DNA from: DATJUF01 sp035524095
GTDB lineage: Bacteria; Desulfobacterota; Binatia; Binatales; Binataceae
Assembly: GCA_035524095.1 (NCBI GenBank)
Contig: DATKPK010000180.1
Coordinates: 29,417-93,416 of the forward strand
DNA: 64,000 nt
Reading direction: 5' to 3'
Shown here in pieces: positions 53,583 to 62,705 of the stretch. Under the pieces are notes generated by a model. It did no database searches. It saw only the letters and a list, made by a program, of their open reading frames with translations, and had not been told where the DNA came from. Within the stretch, counting starts at the first letter, position 1; every line of letters starts with the position of its first letter. Position numbers and translations under genes: made by a program.

Positions 53583-54509
53583 ATGGATTCGAAGAAAATT
53601 CGTCTCCGGTTGCATCAGCTTTTGCCAGCGGTCGTCGCGCTTTGCGTGATGGCCTGCACGCACCGCCCGCCCGCACCGGCTCAGCTCCTATTCGCCAGTC
53701 TGCCGGATCAGCATATGGTCGCGATTTTCCCTGTAACTGCGGGTACCGGGGCCACCCCCCTTGCGACCATTACGGAAGCGCAGGCAGACATCCCGATCGA
53801 CGTCGGCATCGACCTTCCAGGCGACATCTTCATCGCCAATCAGAACGCCAATATTAAGGTTTACGCCGGGCATAACGACAGTTACCAAATGATACGCAGC
53901 TTCAGTGGTGACCATACCCAGATGCGGCGTGTCGAAGCATTCGCAGTTGGTCAGAAGGGCGGCCTGTATGTCGCCGATGCTGGCGCCGGTTCCGGTGACG
54001 CCAAGATCCTCATATTCGCCGCAAACATGACCGGCAATATCCCTCCTGATCATTGGATCGGTGGTCCGCATACGGGGTTAGTCACCCCCACCGGTATTTC
54101 AATCGATGCCGCGGGCCGAATCTTCGTCGCCGATCATTCTTCGGGCAAGATCCTTATTTTTGAGGCCAACACCCGCGGCGATACACCTCCGATCGCAACG
54201 ATCAATGTCGCATCGCCGAATCGGTTATTGGTAGATGAAGATTTGAATCTTTACGTCGACAGCGGACCGAGCGGTTCGATCACCACGTTTATCCCTGAGG
54301 GAACGGCTCAGTGGTCGTCCGCGGCGACGATAACGGCGTCTGAGCTACAGAATCCACAAGGCATGGCCGTGGACGCGAGTGGCCGAATAGCGGCTGCAAT
54401 CCAAGGCGGAATAGCTTTTTTTTCACCGAATACCAACGGTCCCGCCACACCCGTCCAACTGCTTCAAGGTCCGGCGCCATTCAACCCGGCGGGAATCGCG
54501 ATTCGTTAG
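53583..54509 (+). CDS. Predicted beta-propeller lipoprotein (NHL/SMP-30-like)
   Basis: 308 residues, GGAG at 53573-53576. Lipoprotein signal with lipobox VMAC (Cys at residue 25). Repeated strands such as GDIFIANQNANIKVYAG, GGLYVADAGAGSGDAKILIF, GRIFVADHSSGKILIFEAN and DEDLNLYVDSGPSGSITTF, at roughly 45-50 residue spacing, are typical of NHL-type propeller blades. Probably an outer-membrane-anchored binding or recognition domain; the ligand is unknown. Flanked by signalling genes and divergent from the NtrC-type regulator. Confidence 0.82.
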   Translation: MDSKKIRLRLHQLLPAVVALCVMACTHRPPAPAQLLFASLPDQHMVAIFPVTAGTGATPLATITEAQADIPIDVGIDLPGDIFIANQNANIKVYAGHNDSYQMIRSFSGDHTQMRRVEAFAVGQKGGLYVADAGAGSGDAKILIFAANMTGNIPPDHWIGGPHTGLVTPTGISIDAAGRIFVADHSSGKILIFEANTRGDTPPIATINVASPNRLLVDEDLNLYVDSGPSGSITTFIPEGTAQWSSAATITASELQNPQGMAVDASGRIAAAIQGGIAFFSPNTNGPATPVQLLQGPAPFNPAGIAIR

Positions 54510-54594
54510 CCACATCGCCCTCTAGTAGATGGCGGTCGCGGATCGCGCATAAAGGGTGGAACCCAACCAATCACCAAGCGGGCGGTGATCAGTT

Positions 54595-57500
54595 TCAAGC
54601 CGCCGCCTCACCCTCGACTGCGTGCAGGCCAGCCTCGCGCTCCAGCAACGGAAAGACCGCAGCCGCTTCGTCACGTAACGCCGCGAACGTGACAGCCGCT
54701 GGCCGCCGCTCTCCATGCTCAGCTTGAGCCGCCAGATTTGCGCATAGCGCAGCCATCTGGGCGAGGCCGAGGCCGGCCGCTAGTCCTCGCAGTCCCGTAG
54801 CGCGCGTCTTGATCGCCGCCATATCACCTGCCGTCACCGCCATTTCAAGTTGGGCGATCCGCATTGGCAAATCGCAGATGAAAGCGGTAGCCATGACGCC
54901 GACGACCTCATTTCCATTCGATCCCGAGAGCGCCCGCAGGCCCTCGAGCACCGATCGGTCGAGACTCGGATAACCGTCGGCCGGTCTATGCCCATTGAGG
55001 CCTGACTTGTCGATTATTGCGACTGGTGTCTGCGGGCTTTGATCGGCCGGGCTTTCTGCTCCAAACCGAACCTCCGGTGGGATCACTGAAGCGAGCCCGC
55101 TCAGGCACTCGAACAGGCGCGTCGGCTTGATCGGTTTGACCAGCCAGCCATCAGTATCTGGCTGCTCCGGCACGCCATACGGGCCCATCATGACAAGTTG
55201 TGCGCGCCCCAGATGCGCGTCAGCCGCGATCGCCCGATGCAGCGCGAAGCCGTCCATTCCGGGCATCCGCATGTCGGCAATCACCAGATCGTAAGGTGCC
55301 CCTGCATCCGCCCGCCGGCGCATCGCGGCTAGCGCTTCCGCCCCGCCGATCGCTGAGTCAGGTGCGAAGCCCCATAATGCCAATTGGCCGCAGATGCTGA
55401 CCCGGCTCGTGGCGTTATCGTCAACCACTAGAATCCGTCGCTGAATCAGCTCGGGCCACTGCGTTTGCCGCTCACTCACATTGGCGAAGCCCAGCGAAAA
55501 TCTTAAGACCGAGCCATGGCCCGGGTCGCCACCGACCGTGATCGATCCGCCGCCAAGGCGTTCCACCAACTGGGCCGCAATCGCCAGTCCAAGACCTGTC
55601 CCGCCATTTTCACGTGCGTTAGGCTCTTCCGATGCCATGAAGGGCCGGAACAGGCGGGCTTGCAGGTCGCTCGGAATACCTGCGCCAGTTCCACGCACCT
55701 CGAAGCGCACAGTTGTAGAGGCCTCGCCGCGCTCCTCGCAATCGACTTTGACCACCACTTCGCCGTGATCATTGAACTTGATCGAACTGTCGGCAAGGGT
55801 CGCAAGGATTTGGGCGAGCCGCGCGCGGTCCCCGATCAGATGACGCGGTAGGTCAGGACCCATAGTAAGGACAAGCTCGATATCCTTGCCCTGGCTTTGC
55901 TCAGCCGCCAAATCCATTGCGCCTTCAACCGTCTCGTAGAGGTCAAATTCGCTCTGTTCAAACTCGGCCTTGCCAGATGCCAGCGCTGCCAGATCGGAGA
56001 TATCGTTGACAGAATTCAGTAGGCCCTCGGTGCTGGATGCAAGCGCGCGCACATAGTCACGCTGCTGAGCCGTCAGCGAGGATTCCGTCAGCAAGGAAAT
56101 CACACTGGTAATCCGTGTAAGCGAAGTTTGAAATTCATGGCTCATGTTGATCAGGAACTCGAAGCGCGAGCGCGCCGCTTCAAGCACAGCCGCCCGCCCG
56201 GCGGCTGCCTCAGCCTTAAGCAGCTTCCGCTCACTTAGGTTGTGGCAAATCAACATGAACCCAGCATCGTTGCCGAGCGTTTCGCTGAGTGGAAAGGCCT
56301 CGACCATGATCGGTACGCGCGAACCGTCCTTGCGCACGGCCTCAAGTTCCAGGCGTTCAGGTCCGCCGCCGGCGAGCATCCGCTCACTGACTTCACGTGT
56401 AATGACGACCTCATCGTCGCTCACGATCCGCCGGATCGCATGCCCGATGATCTCTTCCGGCGCATAACCAAAGATCCGCGAGGCCGCGGGATTCCAGCTC
56501 GCAACTTTCCCGTCGCGCGCCAACGCAATAAAGGCCTCGTCGCTATGCGCCGCTTGCACCTCGAGCAGCGTCGCTCTCTGCTGATTCTTGAGCGTCGGCG
56601 TGATGTCACGGACCAGCGCAACGGCGGCCTTCACTGCGCCGTTTTCATCAAGCAGCGGAGTGGATGAGCTTTCGACCAGATGCACTGCGCCGTTTTGCCG
56701 ATCGCGCAATTGGAAGTCTAGCTGGCACGAATGGCCCCGAACGGCCTGTGCGAGGGGCCATTTCCCTCCGTCGATTGGCCTTGCCGCAGCCGGATCGATC
56801 ATTTCAAAGGCCTCGGTCAGGTGGTCAAGCGATCGGCTTCCAAAGTCGTCGCCAAGCAGGCGTTGCGCCGCAGCGTTCGTTTGCAACAGGCGCATATGGG
56901 TATCACACACCAGCACGCCTTCATCGATGAAATCGAGCACCACCTCAAGAATCTGCCCTTGATGGTGCAACTCTTTCCGCGCACGTTCGAGGTCGCGCAC
57001 GCACTGCGCGGCCGCCGCGCTGCGCTCACTAATTCGTTCCTCAAGCTTCTCGTTGAGCGCCACCAGCGCTTCGCGTCCGCCCGCATCTTCAGTCAGATGA
57101 TTGGTGACGAGTTTCAGTGCGTTCTCGACAAAATAGCCGGCGTAGGCCACGGCGCCGAACGCCAGTATACATCCCGCTATAACGAGGAATCCCAGCAGAT
57201 GGGAGAGCACATGCTCGTTGGTGAGATGCGAAGCGAGCAGCCGCCTCTGCGCCGATTCCATCTGATGCACGTTGTCGTGGATCGCGCTCAAGCGGCCGTC
57301 CGATTGGCCTGCGGTGAACATCGCCGTCGCCGCCGCTTCACCCTGACCGCCACGGACGCCCGCGAGCCGGTCGAAAAACTTCAGCTTGGCTTCCACTTGC
57401 GCGCTGAGCGCCTCAACGTCGCGCTGCGCAAGGGCGCCTTCGCGCGCCGCTCGCTGCAATTCGTCCAAGTCCTGATGAATCGACTTGGCCAATGCCGACC

Positions 57501-57804
57501 CTTCGCCTTCCGGCGAGCTCCCGAGCGTCAGGTAGCCACGCTCCGCCGCCTCAGACTGATCAACGTTGGCGAGCAGATCGTTGAGCAGGTTGATTACCCT
57601 GTCGCTGCGCGCAACTTGGAGGCTGGAATTCCGATAACTCTGCAGCGCGAAATATGAGCCTAGGCCGGCGACGAGCAAAATCGCCATCCCGATCAGGAAT
57701 GGCCGCCGGATCTGCTCACTTATTTCTCTTATCATCGACATCCTGACGGGCTGGACAGGCGCTGTTTCGTCAGGCTGAGCGTTGTTATTGGTCGGCATCG
57801 TCAT
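54595..57804 (-). CDS. Hybrid histidine kinase-like protein, probable pseudokinase
   Basis: About 1069 residues. Helix 1 (PFLIGMAILLVAGLGSYFAL), CHASE3-like sensor (VDQSEAAERGYLTL), helix 2 (FLVIAGCILAFGAVAYAGYF), two PAS domains (about 285-405 and 415-530), HisKA, HATPase, receiver and HPt. The acceptor His556 is kept (INMSHEFQTSLTRI), but the N box reads LADSSIKF (Asn to Ser at 673), the G1 box reads GTGAGIP (Asp to Gly at 705) and the HPt reads ATGLRGLAAGLG (acceptor His to Thr at 1003). The receiver Asp844 (ADMRMPGMDG) and its Lys are intact. Losing the ATP-contact residues and the HPt acceptor suggests no autophosphorylation. Start ATG 57802-57804; the intact paralogue is at 47099-49591. 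Confidence 0.92.
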   Translation of the reverse strand: MTMPTNNNAQPDETAPVQPVRMSMIREISEQIRRPFLIGMAILLVAGLGSYFALQSYRNSSLQVARSDRVINLLNDLLANVDQSEAAERGYLTLGSSPEGEGSALAKSIHQDLDELQRAAREGALAQRDVEALSAQVEAKLKFFDRLAGVRGGQGEAAATAMFTAGQSDGRLSAIHDNVHQMESAQRRLLASHLTNEHVLSHLLGFLVIAGCILAFGAVAYAGYFVENALKLVTNHLTEDAGGREALVALNEKLEERISERSAAAAQCVRDLERARKELHHQGQILEVVLDFIDEGVLVCDTHMRLLQTNAAAQRLLGDDFGSRSLDHLTEAFEMIDPAAARPIDGGKWPLAQAVRGHSCQLDFQLRDRQNGAVHLVESSSTPLLDENGAVKAAVALVRDITPTLKNQQRATLLEVQAAHSDEAFIALARDGKVASWNPAASRIFGYAPEEIIGHAIRRIVSDDEVVITREVSERMLAGGGPERLELEAVRKDGSRVPIMVEAFPLSETLGNDAGFMLICHNLSERKLLKAEAAAGRAAVLEAARSRFEFLINMSHEFQTSLTRITSVISLLTESSLTAQQRDYVRALASSTEGLLNSVNDISDLAALASGKAEFEQSEFDLYETVEGAMDLAAEQSQGKDIELVLTMGPDLPRHLIGDRARLAQILATLADSSIKFNDHGEVVVKVDCEERGEASTTVRFEVRGTGAGIPSDLQARLFRPFMASEEPNARENGGTGLGLAIAAQLVERLGGGSITVGGDPGHGSVLRFSLGFANVSERQTQWPELIQRRILVVDDNATSRVSICGQLALWGFAPDSAIGGAEALAAMRRRADAGAPYDLVIADMRMPGMDGFALHRAIAADAHLGRAQLVMMGPYGVPEQPDTDGWLVKPIKPTRLFECLSGLASVIPPEVRFGAESPADQSPQTPVAIIDKSGLNGHRPADGYPSLDRSVLEGLRALSGSNGNEVVGVMATAFICDLPMRIAQLEMAVTAGDMAAIKTRATGLRGLAAGLGLAQMAALCANLAAQAEHGERRPAAVTFAALRDEAAAVFPLLEREAGLHAVEGEAAA

Positions 57805-57995
57805 GCAGTTGTTATCCCTCAAATTGCCGCCTTATGACGGCAAACGGATTGGAGGCAACGGCCAAATCCAACCAGTGAACACGGCAATAAGCGTACCGCC
57901 GGTAAATCAGTCTGAGGTGTCGCGATTCGTGACATCACCGGCGGGATTGCAACGGCAAAGGTGCGAATCTTACGGACGCTGATGACGCATGTCGC

Positions 57996-58036
57996 AAAAA
58001 GCGAAGCGGGACGGCCCGTGCTCGGTCGTCCCGCTT
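57996..58036 (-). terminator. Rho-independent terminator of the GST gene
   Basis: Perfect 10-bp stem aagcgggacg/cgtcccgctt with a 13-nt loop; on the minus strand it is followed by CGCTTTTT. It starts 35 bp after the GST stop. Confidence 0.85.
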
Positions 58037-58070
58037 GACTGGAAGTTAGCAGCCGTTAACTGAACGCGAA

Positions 58071-58676
58071 TCAGGGCAAGCCGCGGACCTTTTTGTTAGC
58101 GTCACGCCCGAGGCACTTCTGCAGCCACGCCGCCGCGGTGGGTGTCGCCGACATATCGAGCTTGACCAGCATCGCAAAGCTCAGCACCGACGCGAGATTG
58201 AGGTCTGCGATCGAAAAACTGTTCCCGAGCAGGTATTCCTGCCCCTTTAACGCGCCGTCGAGAACCGCCAATGGCGCCTTCAAAGCGTCAATCGCGCGCT
58301 GCGCAACCTTCTCATCGCGTTGATCGGCAGGCAGGAAGATCCGCTGGCTAAGCAACGACATCAGATGCGGCTCGACTTCGGTCATCCCGAAGAAGCTCCA
58401 CTTGTAAACATGACCGTGATCCTCGACCGAAGCCGGCCACAGCGAACCCTTGCCATATTTCTCCGCGAGGTAAAGGTTAACCGCCATCGATTCCCAAATG
58501 ATCGTGCCCTCATCGTCGATGGCTGGTATATGGCCGTTGGGATTGATCTGCAGATGCTCGGCGCTCTTGGCCTGCGGCACCGGGGTAGCGACGTGCTCGT
58601 ATTTGAGTCCCAACTCTTCGATAGCCCACAAGCTACGGGCCGAGCGTGATTTCGATGTGCCGTAAAACTTCAGCAT
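58071..58676 (-). CDS. Glutathione S-transferase family protein
   Basis: 201 residues with GGAGG before the ATG. A thioredoxin-like N-terminal domain (MLKFYGTSKSRSARSLWAIEELGL, INPNGHIPAIDDEG with the cis-Pro, and ESMAVNLYLAEKYG) binds glutathione; the N-terminal Ser in TSKSRS is the likely activating residue. The C-terminal helical domain ends in FSIADLNLASVLS, the conserved GST N-cap block. General detoxification or catabolic conjugation is likely. Monocistronic, with its own terminator. Confidence 0.92.
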   Translation of the reverse strand: MLKFYGTSKSRSARSLWAIEELGLKYEHVATPVPQAKSAEHLQINPNGHIPAIDDEGTIIWESMAVNLYLAEKYGKGSLWPASVEDHGHVYKWSFFGMTEVEPHLMSLLSQRIFLPADQRDEKVAQRAIDALKAPLAVLDGALKGQEYLLGNSFSIADLNLASVLSFAMLVKLDMSATPTAAAWLQKCLGRDANKKVRGLP

Positions 58677-58905
58677 CCTTCAATTCCTCCGATCCTTCAC
58701 TGGTGTGATTGCGTCTCTTTTAGCTTGCCGACCGTCTCGGTTACAAATGAGCCTGCTAGAAGCGCGAGTATGATACTCGCGAGTCTTTGATGCTCGAACC
58801 GCCCACTCTTCACTCTCAAGGTCTCATCATGTTCGACTCATGCCGCATGTAAGAGCCCGGCCCGCGGGAGCTATTCAAGCGCAGCGCAATGCGCAATAAC
58901 AGCGC

Positions 58906-60183
58906 ATGCCGAAGGAGCTTGCAATCGAGGAACTCGATTTCGCCAAATTGATCCGCCCGGGTGATCGAATCGCCTGGGGCCAAGGCGCCGGCGAGCCGAG
59001 TTCAATCGTGATCAAGCTGCTCGAACAGCGCCATCGTATCGGCCACGCCGAGATCTTTTTGGGTGGCGTGCGCTCGGCGCGAACGCTCCAGGCAGAACAT
59101 GCAGACGTGCTCCGCTTCACCAGCTTCGGTGCGATGGGCAATCTACAGGCTTTAGCCAAAGCAAACGCCCTTCAGGTGATTCCGACCCATCTCTCGCGCA
59201 TCCACGATTACTTCGAGCAAGGCCTTCTGCGCGCTGACGTGGTGCTCGTTCAGCTCAGCGGACCTAACGCCGAAGGCGCCTACAGCTACGGGCTCGGTAA
59301 TGATTTCCAGCTAGCCGCGATGACCCACGCGCGTACGGTCATCGCCGAAGTCAACGATCAGCTGCCGTGGACTTTCTGTGAAGGTGGCGTCGATCTCAGC
59401 CGAATCGATTATCTCATCCCAACTTCGGTCCGCCCGCCCTACGCCAAGCCGCAACCGATCGGGCCGGTCGAGGAAGCGATTGCACGCCATCTCGGTAACT
59501 ACATCGAGGACGGCACCACCATTCAGATTGGCGTCGGTGCGATTCCCGACGCCGTGATGGCGAGCCTTGGCGACCGCCGTGACCTCGGCTTCCATTCAGG
59601 GCTGATTAATGACCGCGTCGCCGAGCTGATTCGAAGCGGAGTGATCACCAACGCGCGCAAGCCCATCGACACCGGCCTCACCATTACTGGGGCGCTGCTG
59701 GGCACTAACGTGTTGTATGAGTTCGCTCATCAAAACCCTGCCATCCGGATTTGTCCCTGGAAGCATACGCACCGAGCGGAAGTGCTCGCGCGGCTCGACC
59801 GCTTTTTCGCGCTCAACTCAGCTATCGAAGTCGACCTTACCGGCCAGGTCAACGCCGAAATAGCCGGCGATTCCTATATTGGCGGACTCGGCGGCCAGGG
59901 TGATTTCATCCGCGGGGCGCAACTCGCCGAGCGTGGCCGTTCCGTGATTGCTCTCCCCGCGACCGCGCGCAACGGCACTGCCAGCCGCATCGTGCCGCGC
60001 ATCGCAAGCGGAATCATTACCACAGCCCGTGGCGATGCGGATTTGGTTGCGACCGAATTTGGCGTCGCCGATTTACGCGGACAGCCGCTCGACGAGCGGG
60101 TCCGGCGTATGGCCGCGATTAGCCATCCATCATTCCGTGAGTCCCTCGAACGCGAAGGCGAGGCGCTGATTCGCGGCCGCTAG
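58906..60183 (+). CDS. Acetyl-CoA hydrolase/4-hydroxybutyrate CoA-transferase family protein
   Basis: 425 residues, full length for this family I CoA-transferase group. GDRIAWGQGAGEPSSIV is the first block; the catalytic Glu is in FALNSAIEVDLTGQVNAE, and GGLGGQGDFIRGAQLAERGRSVIALPATA and ADLVATEFGVADLRG complete the conserved set. It moves CoA between short-chain acids (acetate, 4-hydroxybutyrate and similar) or hydrolyses acyl-CoA; the acid is not known. Ends at a strong hairpin terminator. Confidence 0.9.
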   Translation: MPKELAIEELDFAKLIRPGDRIAWGQGAGEPSSIVIKLLEQRHRIGHAEIFLGGVRSARTLQAEHADVLRFTSFGAMGNLQALAKANALQVIPTHLSRIHDYFEQGLLRADVVLVQLSGPNAEGAYSYGLGNDFQLAAMTHARTVIAEVNDQLPWTFCEGGVDLSRIDYLIPTSVRPPYAKPQPIGPVEEAIARHLGNYIEDGTTIQIGVGAIPDAVMASLGDRRDLGFHSGLINDRVAELIRSGVITNARKPIDTGLTITGALLGTNVLYEFAHQNPAIRICPWKHTHRAEVLARLDRFFALNSAIEVDLTGQVNAEIAGDSYIGGLGGQGDFIRGAQLAERGRSVIALPATARNGTASRIVPRIASGIITTARGDADLVATEFGVADLRGQPLDERVRRMAAISHPSFRESLEREGEALIRGR

Positions 60184-60217
60184 ATTTCGCAGGTTGCCTC
60201 AGTGCGGATTTTTCGGA

Positions 60218-60247
60218 AAGCCACGGGCATCGGCGCCCGTGGCTTTT
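60218..60247 (+). terminator. Rho-independent terminator
   Basis: Perfect 11-bp stem aagccacgggc/gcccgtggctt with a 6-nt loop, followed by TTTT, 35 bp after the CoA-transferase stop and facing the convergent secreted-protein gene. Confidence 0.8.
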
Positions 60248-60265
60248 GAGTATCGCGATCAATAG

Positions 60266-60814
60266 TTACGGCGTAACAGTGCCGTAGTTGGTTTGCTGCA
60301 CCGATCCGAAGAAGCCCTCTGCTGGCGTATCCAGAAATTGGCCGCTAAAATTAGTTTCAGCCGTCCCGGAGGCGTCAGCAAACCTGCCACTACCTCCGAT
60401 GATATAAAAGGGGCCAGATCCACTGAACACGCCAGTGGTTAGACTCGCACATTCAGACCCCTCGTCTGCGAACGTATAAAGTTGCCCACCTATCGCATAA
60501 CTGATCACGGCATAGCCCTCGTGCAGATAGAATACCTCACCTATGGTTCCGTCAGTGGCAGTGCAAGTTTCATCTGCATCGTAATACTCGGTGATAACCT
60601 GTGACAGCGACTGGCCGCCGAGATTGTCGTAGCCTAGTTCGGTAGCGAGGCTATCCGGACCTTCCTCAAACGCAAAGGTCGTGTTCACGAAACTGCCTGC
60701 GGCGCTCCCCCTAACATAGATTGGCTTGGCCGTGTAGGCCATCGCGTTTCCGGCTACGAACATCAGCCCCGCTGCTGCGATCGTTGTGATAAGCGACGAT
60801 TTCCGAATATCCAT
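60266..60814 (-). CDS. Secreted protein with allene-oxide-cyclase-like barrel features
   Basis: 182 residues from ATG 60812-60814 behind GGGAGG. Signal peptide (SSLITTIAAAGLMFVAGNAMA) then an all-beta mature domain. The block GPFYIIGGSGRFADASGTAE resembles the GGTGRYAGATG loop of allene-oxide-cyclase/dirigent-type barrels. Two Cys residues (ETCTAT, SECASL) could form a disulfide. Function unknown. The gene is visibly less GC-rich than its surroundings, which may indicate transfer. Confidence 0.72.
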   Translation of the reverse strand: MDIRKSSLITTIAAAGLMFVAGNAMAYTAKPIYVRGSAAGSFVNTTFAFEEGPDSLATELGYDNLGGQSLSQVITEYYDADETCTATDGTIGEVFYLHEGYAVISYAIGGQLYTFADEGSECASLTTGVFSGSGPFYIIGGSGRFADASGTAETNFSGQFLDTPAEGFFGSVQQTNYGTVTP

Positions 60815-61126
60815 CCAAACCTCCCGAGAGTTAGAAGATCTCCGATCCATTTACTTTCCAATCGCTTAATAAGACGCAACAAGGACTACTGTCAATCTAA
60901 ATATGCCAAATTGATTCTTAAATTTCCCAACAATGTCTTGATCATCTCTTATTTCCATTGCTACGCGAACGGAGGACTCGCCCAGCAACGGCGTGTCTGC
61001 AGCAGCGGGCGGCCAGCAACCGATTCATGGCAACCGCGATTTAGCGGGGCCAGCTTCACACGCGCCGTTCGAATCGTGTAGAAATAGTGCAGACGCGCGG
61101 CACGCCATGCGGCGCCTTTGGCAGCT

Positions 61127-61495
61127 ATGAACGAAGGAATTACGACCTGGTTTCCGATCGCGGTGGTTCTAATACTAACCGGCCTGGTGGTCGGCACGAT
61201 GGTGACGATCAACCGCTTGATCGGCCCGAGCCGGGTCCATACTGCGATCAAGGGCGAGGCCTTTGAATGTGGAAATCCGCCCAGCGGGAGTGCCTGGGCG
61301 CGCTATTCGGTGCGCTTCTACCTCACCGCGATTCTCTTCCTCGTCTTCGACGTCGAAGTAGTGTTTCTCTATCCCTGGGCGGTGGAACTACGGCAACTCG
61401 GCATGTTCGGGTTTCTCGAGGTGCTGGTCTATATCGGGATTCTGGCGGTCGGCCTGATCTACGCCTGGCAAAGGGGCGCGCTCGATTGGGATTAG
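61127..61495 (+). CDS. nuoA: NADH-quinone oxidoreductase subunit A
   Basis: 122 residues, the normal NuoA length. Three helices with the conserved loop EAFECGNPPSGSAWARYSVRFYLTAILFLVFDVEVVFLYPWA; the Cys in ECG and the FDVE acidic residues are the family hallmarks near the quinone site. Start ATG 61127 (a TTG three codons earlier is possible). NuoA is usually followed at once by nuoB, but here a glycosyltransferase gene follows after 112 bp, so this copy stands alone. Confidence 0.93.
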   Translation: MNEGITTWFPIAVVLILTGLVVGTMVTINRLIGPSRVHTAIKGEAFECGNPPSGSAWARYSVRFYLTAILFLVFDVEVVFLYPWAVELRQLGMFGFLEVLVYIGILAVGLIYAWQRGALDWD

Positions 61496-61607
61496 CGCAG
61501 GCGCGGTACCTTCCTCGTCTCAATTTATTCGGCGGTATTTGTCAGGCTACCACCTGCGGTGATCTCCACGCGAAGTACAGCAGGCTGCGCTGCCTCGCCC
61601 ATAACAG

Positions 61608-62705
61608 ATGAACCCGGACGCTCAACCTGAGAAGTCCACTCCGCGCAAGATTCTAATCATTCTGCTTGGCGCTATCGGCGATGTCGTTCGCGCCCTGCCG
61701 ATGCTCGGACGGCTGCGGCAGGCGTTTCCCGACGCACACATCGCGTGGGCCGTCGAGCCAAAATCTTCCCCGATTCTGGAGCAGCATCCTTGGCTCGACG
61801 AGTTGATTATCTATGATCGCCGCCACGCGCCGTGGTCGTTTTTTGGCTTTCTGCGGCGCATCCGACAGGGCCGATTCGACCTCACGCTCGACCTCCAACG
61901 CCATTTGAAAAGCGGGATCATCTCACGCATAACGCGCGCGCCGGAGCGCCTCGGCTTCGCCCGCATCAATACCAAAGAGTTCAACTATCGATTTGCGACC
62001 CGTCATATCGAGCCGCAGCCGCGGATGCGCTTGAAGCTGATGCAGTACCAGGCGTTCGGCGACGCGCTCGGGATCGCACCCGTTCCGATAGCGTTCGGTC
62101 TCGCCCTGCCATCGGAAGAGCACGCGCGAGCTTGCCAACCGATCGCAGATGCTCCACGCCCTCGCCTGGCCGTCATCCTCGGATCATCATGGCCCAGCCG
62201 CCTCTATTTTCCCGAGATGATCGCGGCAACGCTCCGCGAACTGGCTCAGCCGAAGGATGGCCGGGCTTTCCATCCTGTTCTCGTCGGAGGTTCCGAGGAA
62301 ACCGCTTTGGCCGATCAGGTTGTCAAGGAACTTGGTCCACTTGCCGTCACCAATCTGGCCGGCCGGACTGGATTGCGCGACCTGATCGGGATTTTTGGCG
62401 AATGCGACGCCGCCTTCGGGCCAGACTCCGGTCCAATGCATATCGCCGCCGCAGTCGGCTGTCCGATCGTTTCGTTGTGGGGCGCAACGGCGCCCGAACG
62501 CTCTGCCCCTTGGGGCAACGATCGCTTCGTCATTCGTGGAGAAATCCCTTGCCATCCCTGCTACCTGCGCGATTGTCCGGTCGGACGGGAATGCATGCGC
62601 CGGATTGACCCCCTCGAAGTCGCTCGGAAAGTCCGCTGGGCGATGGCCCATCGCGGGGCCGAAAAGGGTTTTGAATTGCAACGCGCTGTCGTGGCGGCTC
62701 GTTGA
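61608..62705 (+). CDS. Glycosyltransferase family 9 (heptosyltransferase-like)
   Basis: 365 residues. ILIILLGAIGDVVRALPMLGRLRQAFPDAHIAWAVE is the GT9 start, LDLQRHLKSG a middle block, and FGPDSGPMHIAAAVGCPIVSLWGATAPE the nucleotide-sugar end. It probably adds heptose or a related sugar to lipid A-core, using the ADP-activated donor. A Cys-rich end (IPCHPCYLRDCPVGRECM) is unusual in length but known in GT9 proteins. First gene of an envelope-glycan operon; its stop overlaps the next ATG (TGATG). Confidence 0.92.
   Translation: MNPDAQPEKSTPRKILIILLGAIGDVVRALPMLGRLRQAFPDAHIAWAVEPKSSPILEQHPWLDELIIYDRRHAPWSFFGFLRRIRQGRFDLTLDLQRHLKSGIISRITRAPERLGFARINTKEFNYRFATRHIEPQPRMRLKLMQYQAFGDALGIAPVPIAFGLALPSEEHARACQPIADAPRPRLAVILGSSWPSRLYFPEMIAATLRELAQPKDGRAFHPVLVGGSEETALADQVVKELGPLAVTNLAGRTGLRDLIGIFGECDAAFGPDSGPMHIAAAVGCPIVSLWGATAPERSAPWGNDRFVIRGEIPCHPCYLRDCPVGRECMRRIDPLEVARKVRWAMAHRGAEKGFELQRAVVAAR

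Noticed and set aside
56731..57657. Open frame of about 308 codons antisense to the hybrid kinase
   Set aside because: The opposite strand codes for well-conserved CHASE3 and PAS sequence; the shadow is rich in Arg/His with no domain.
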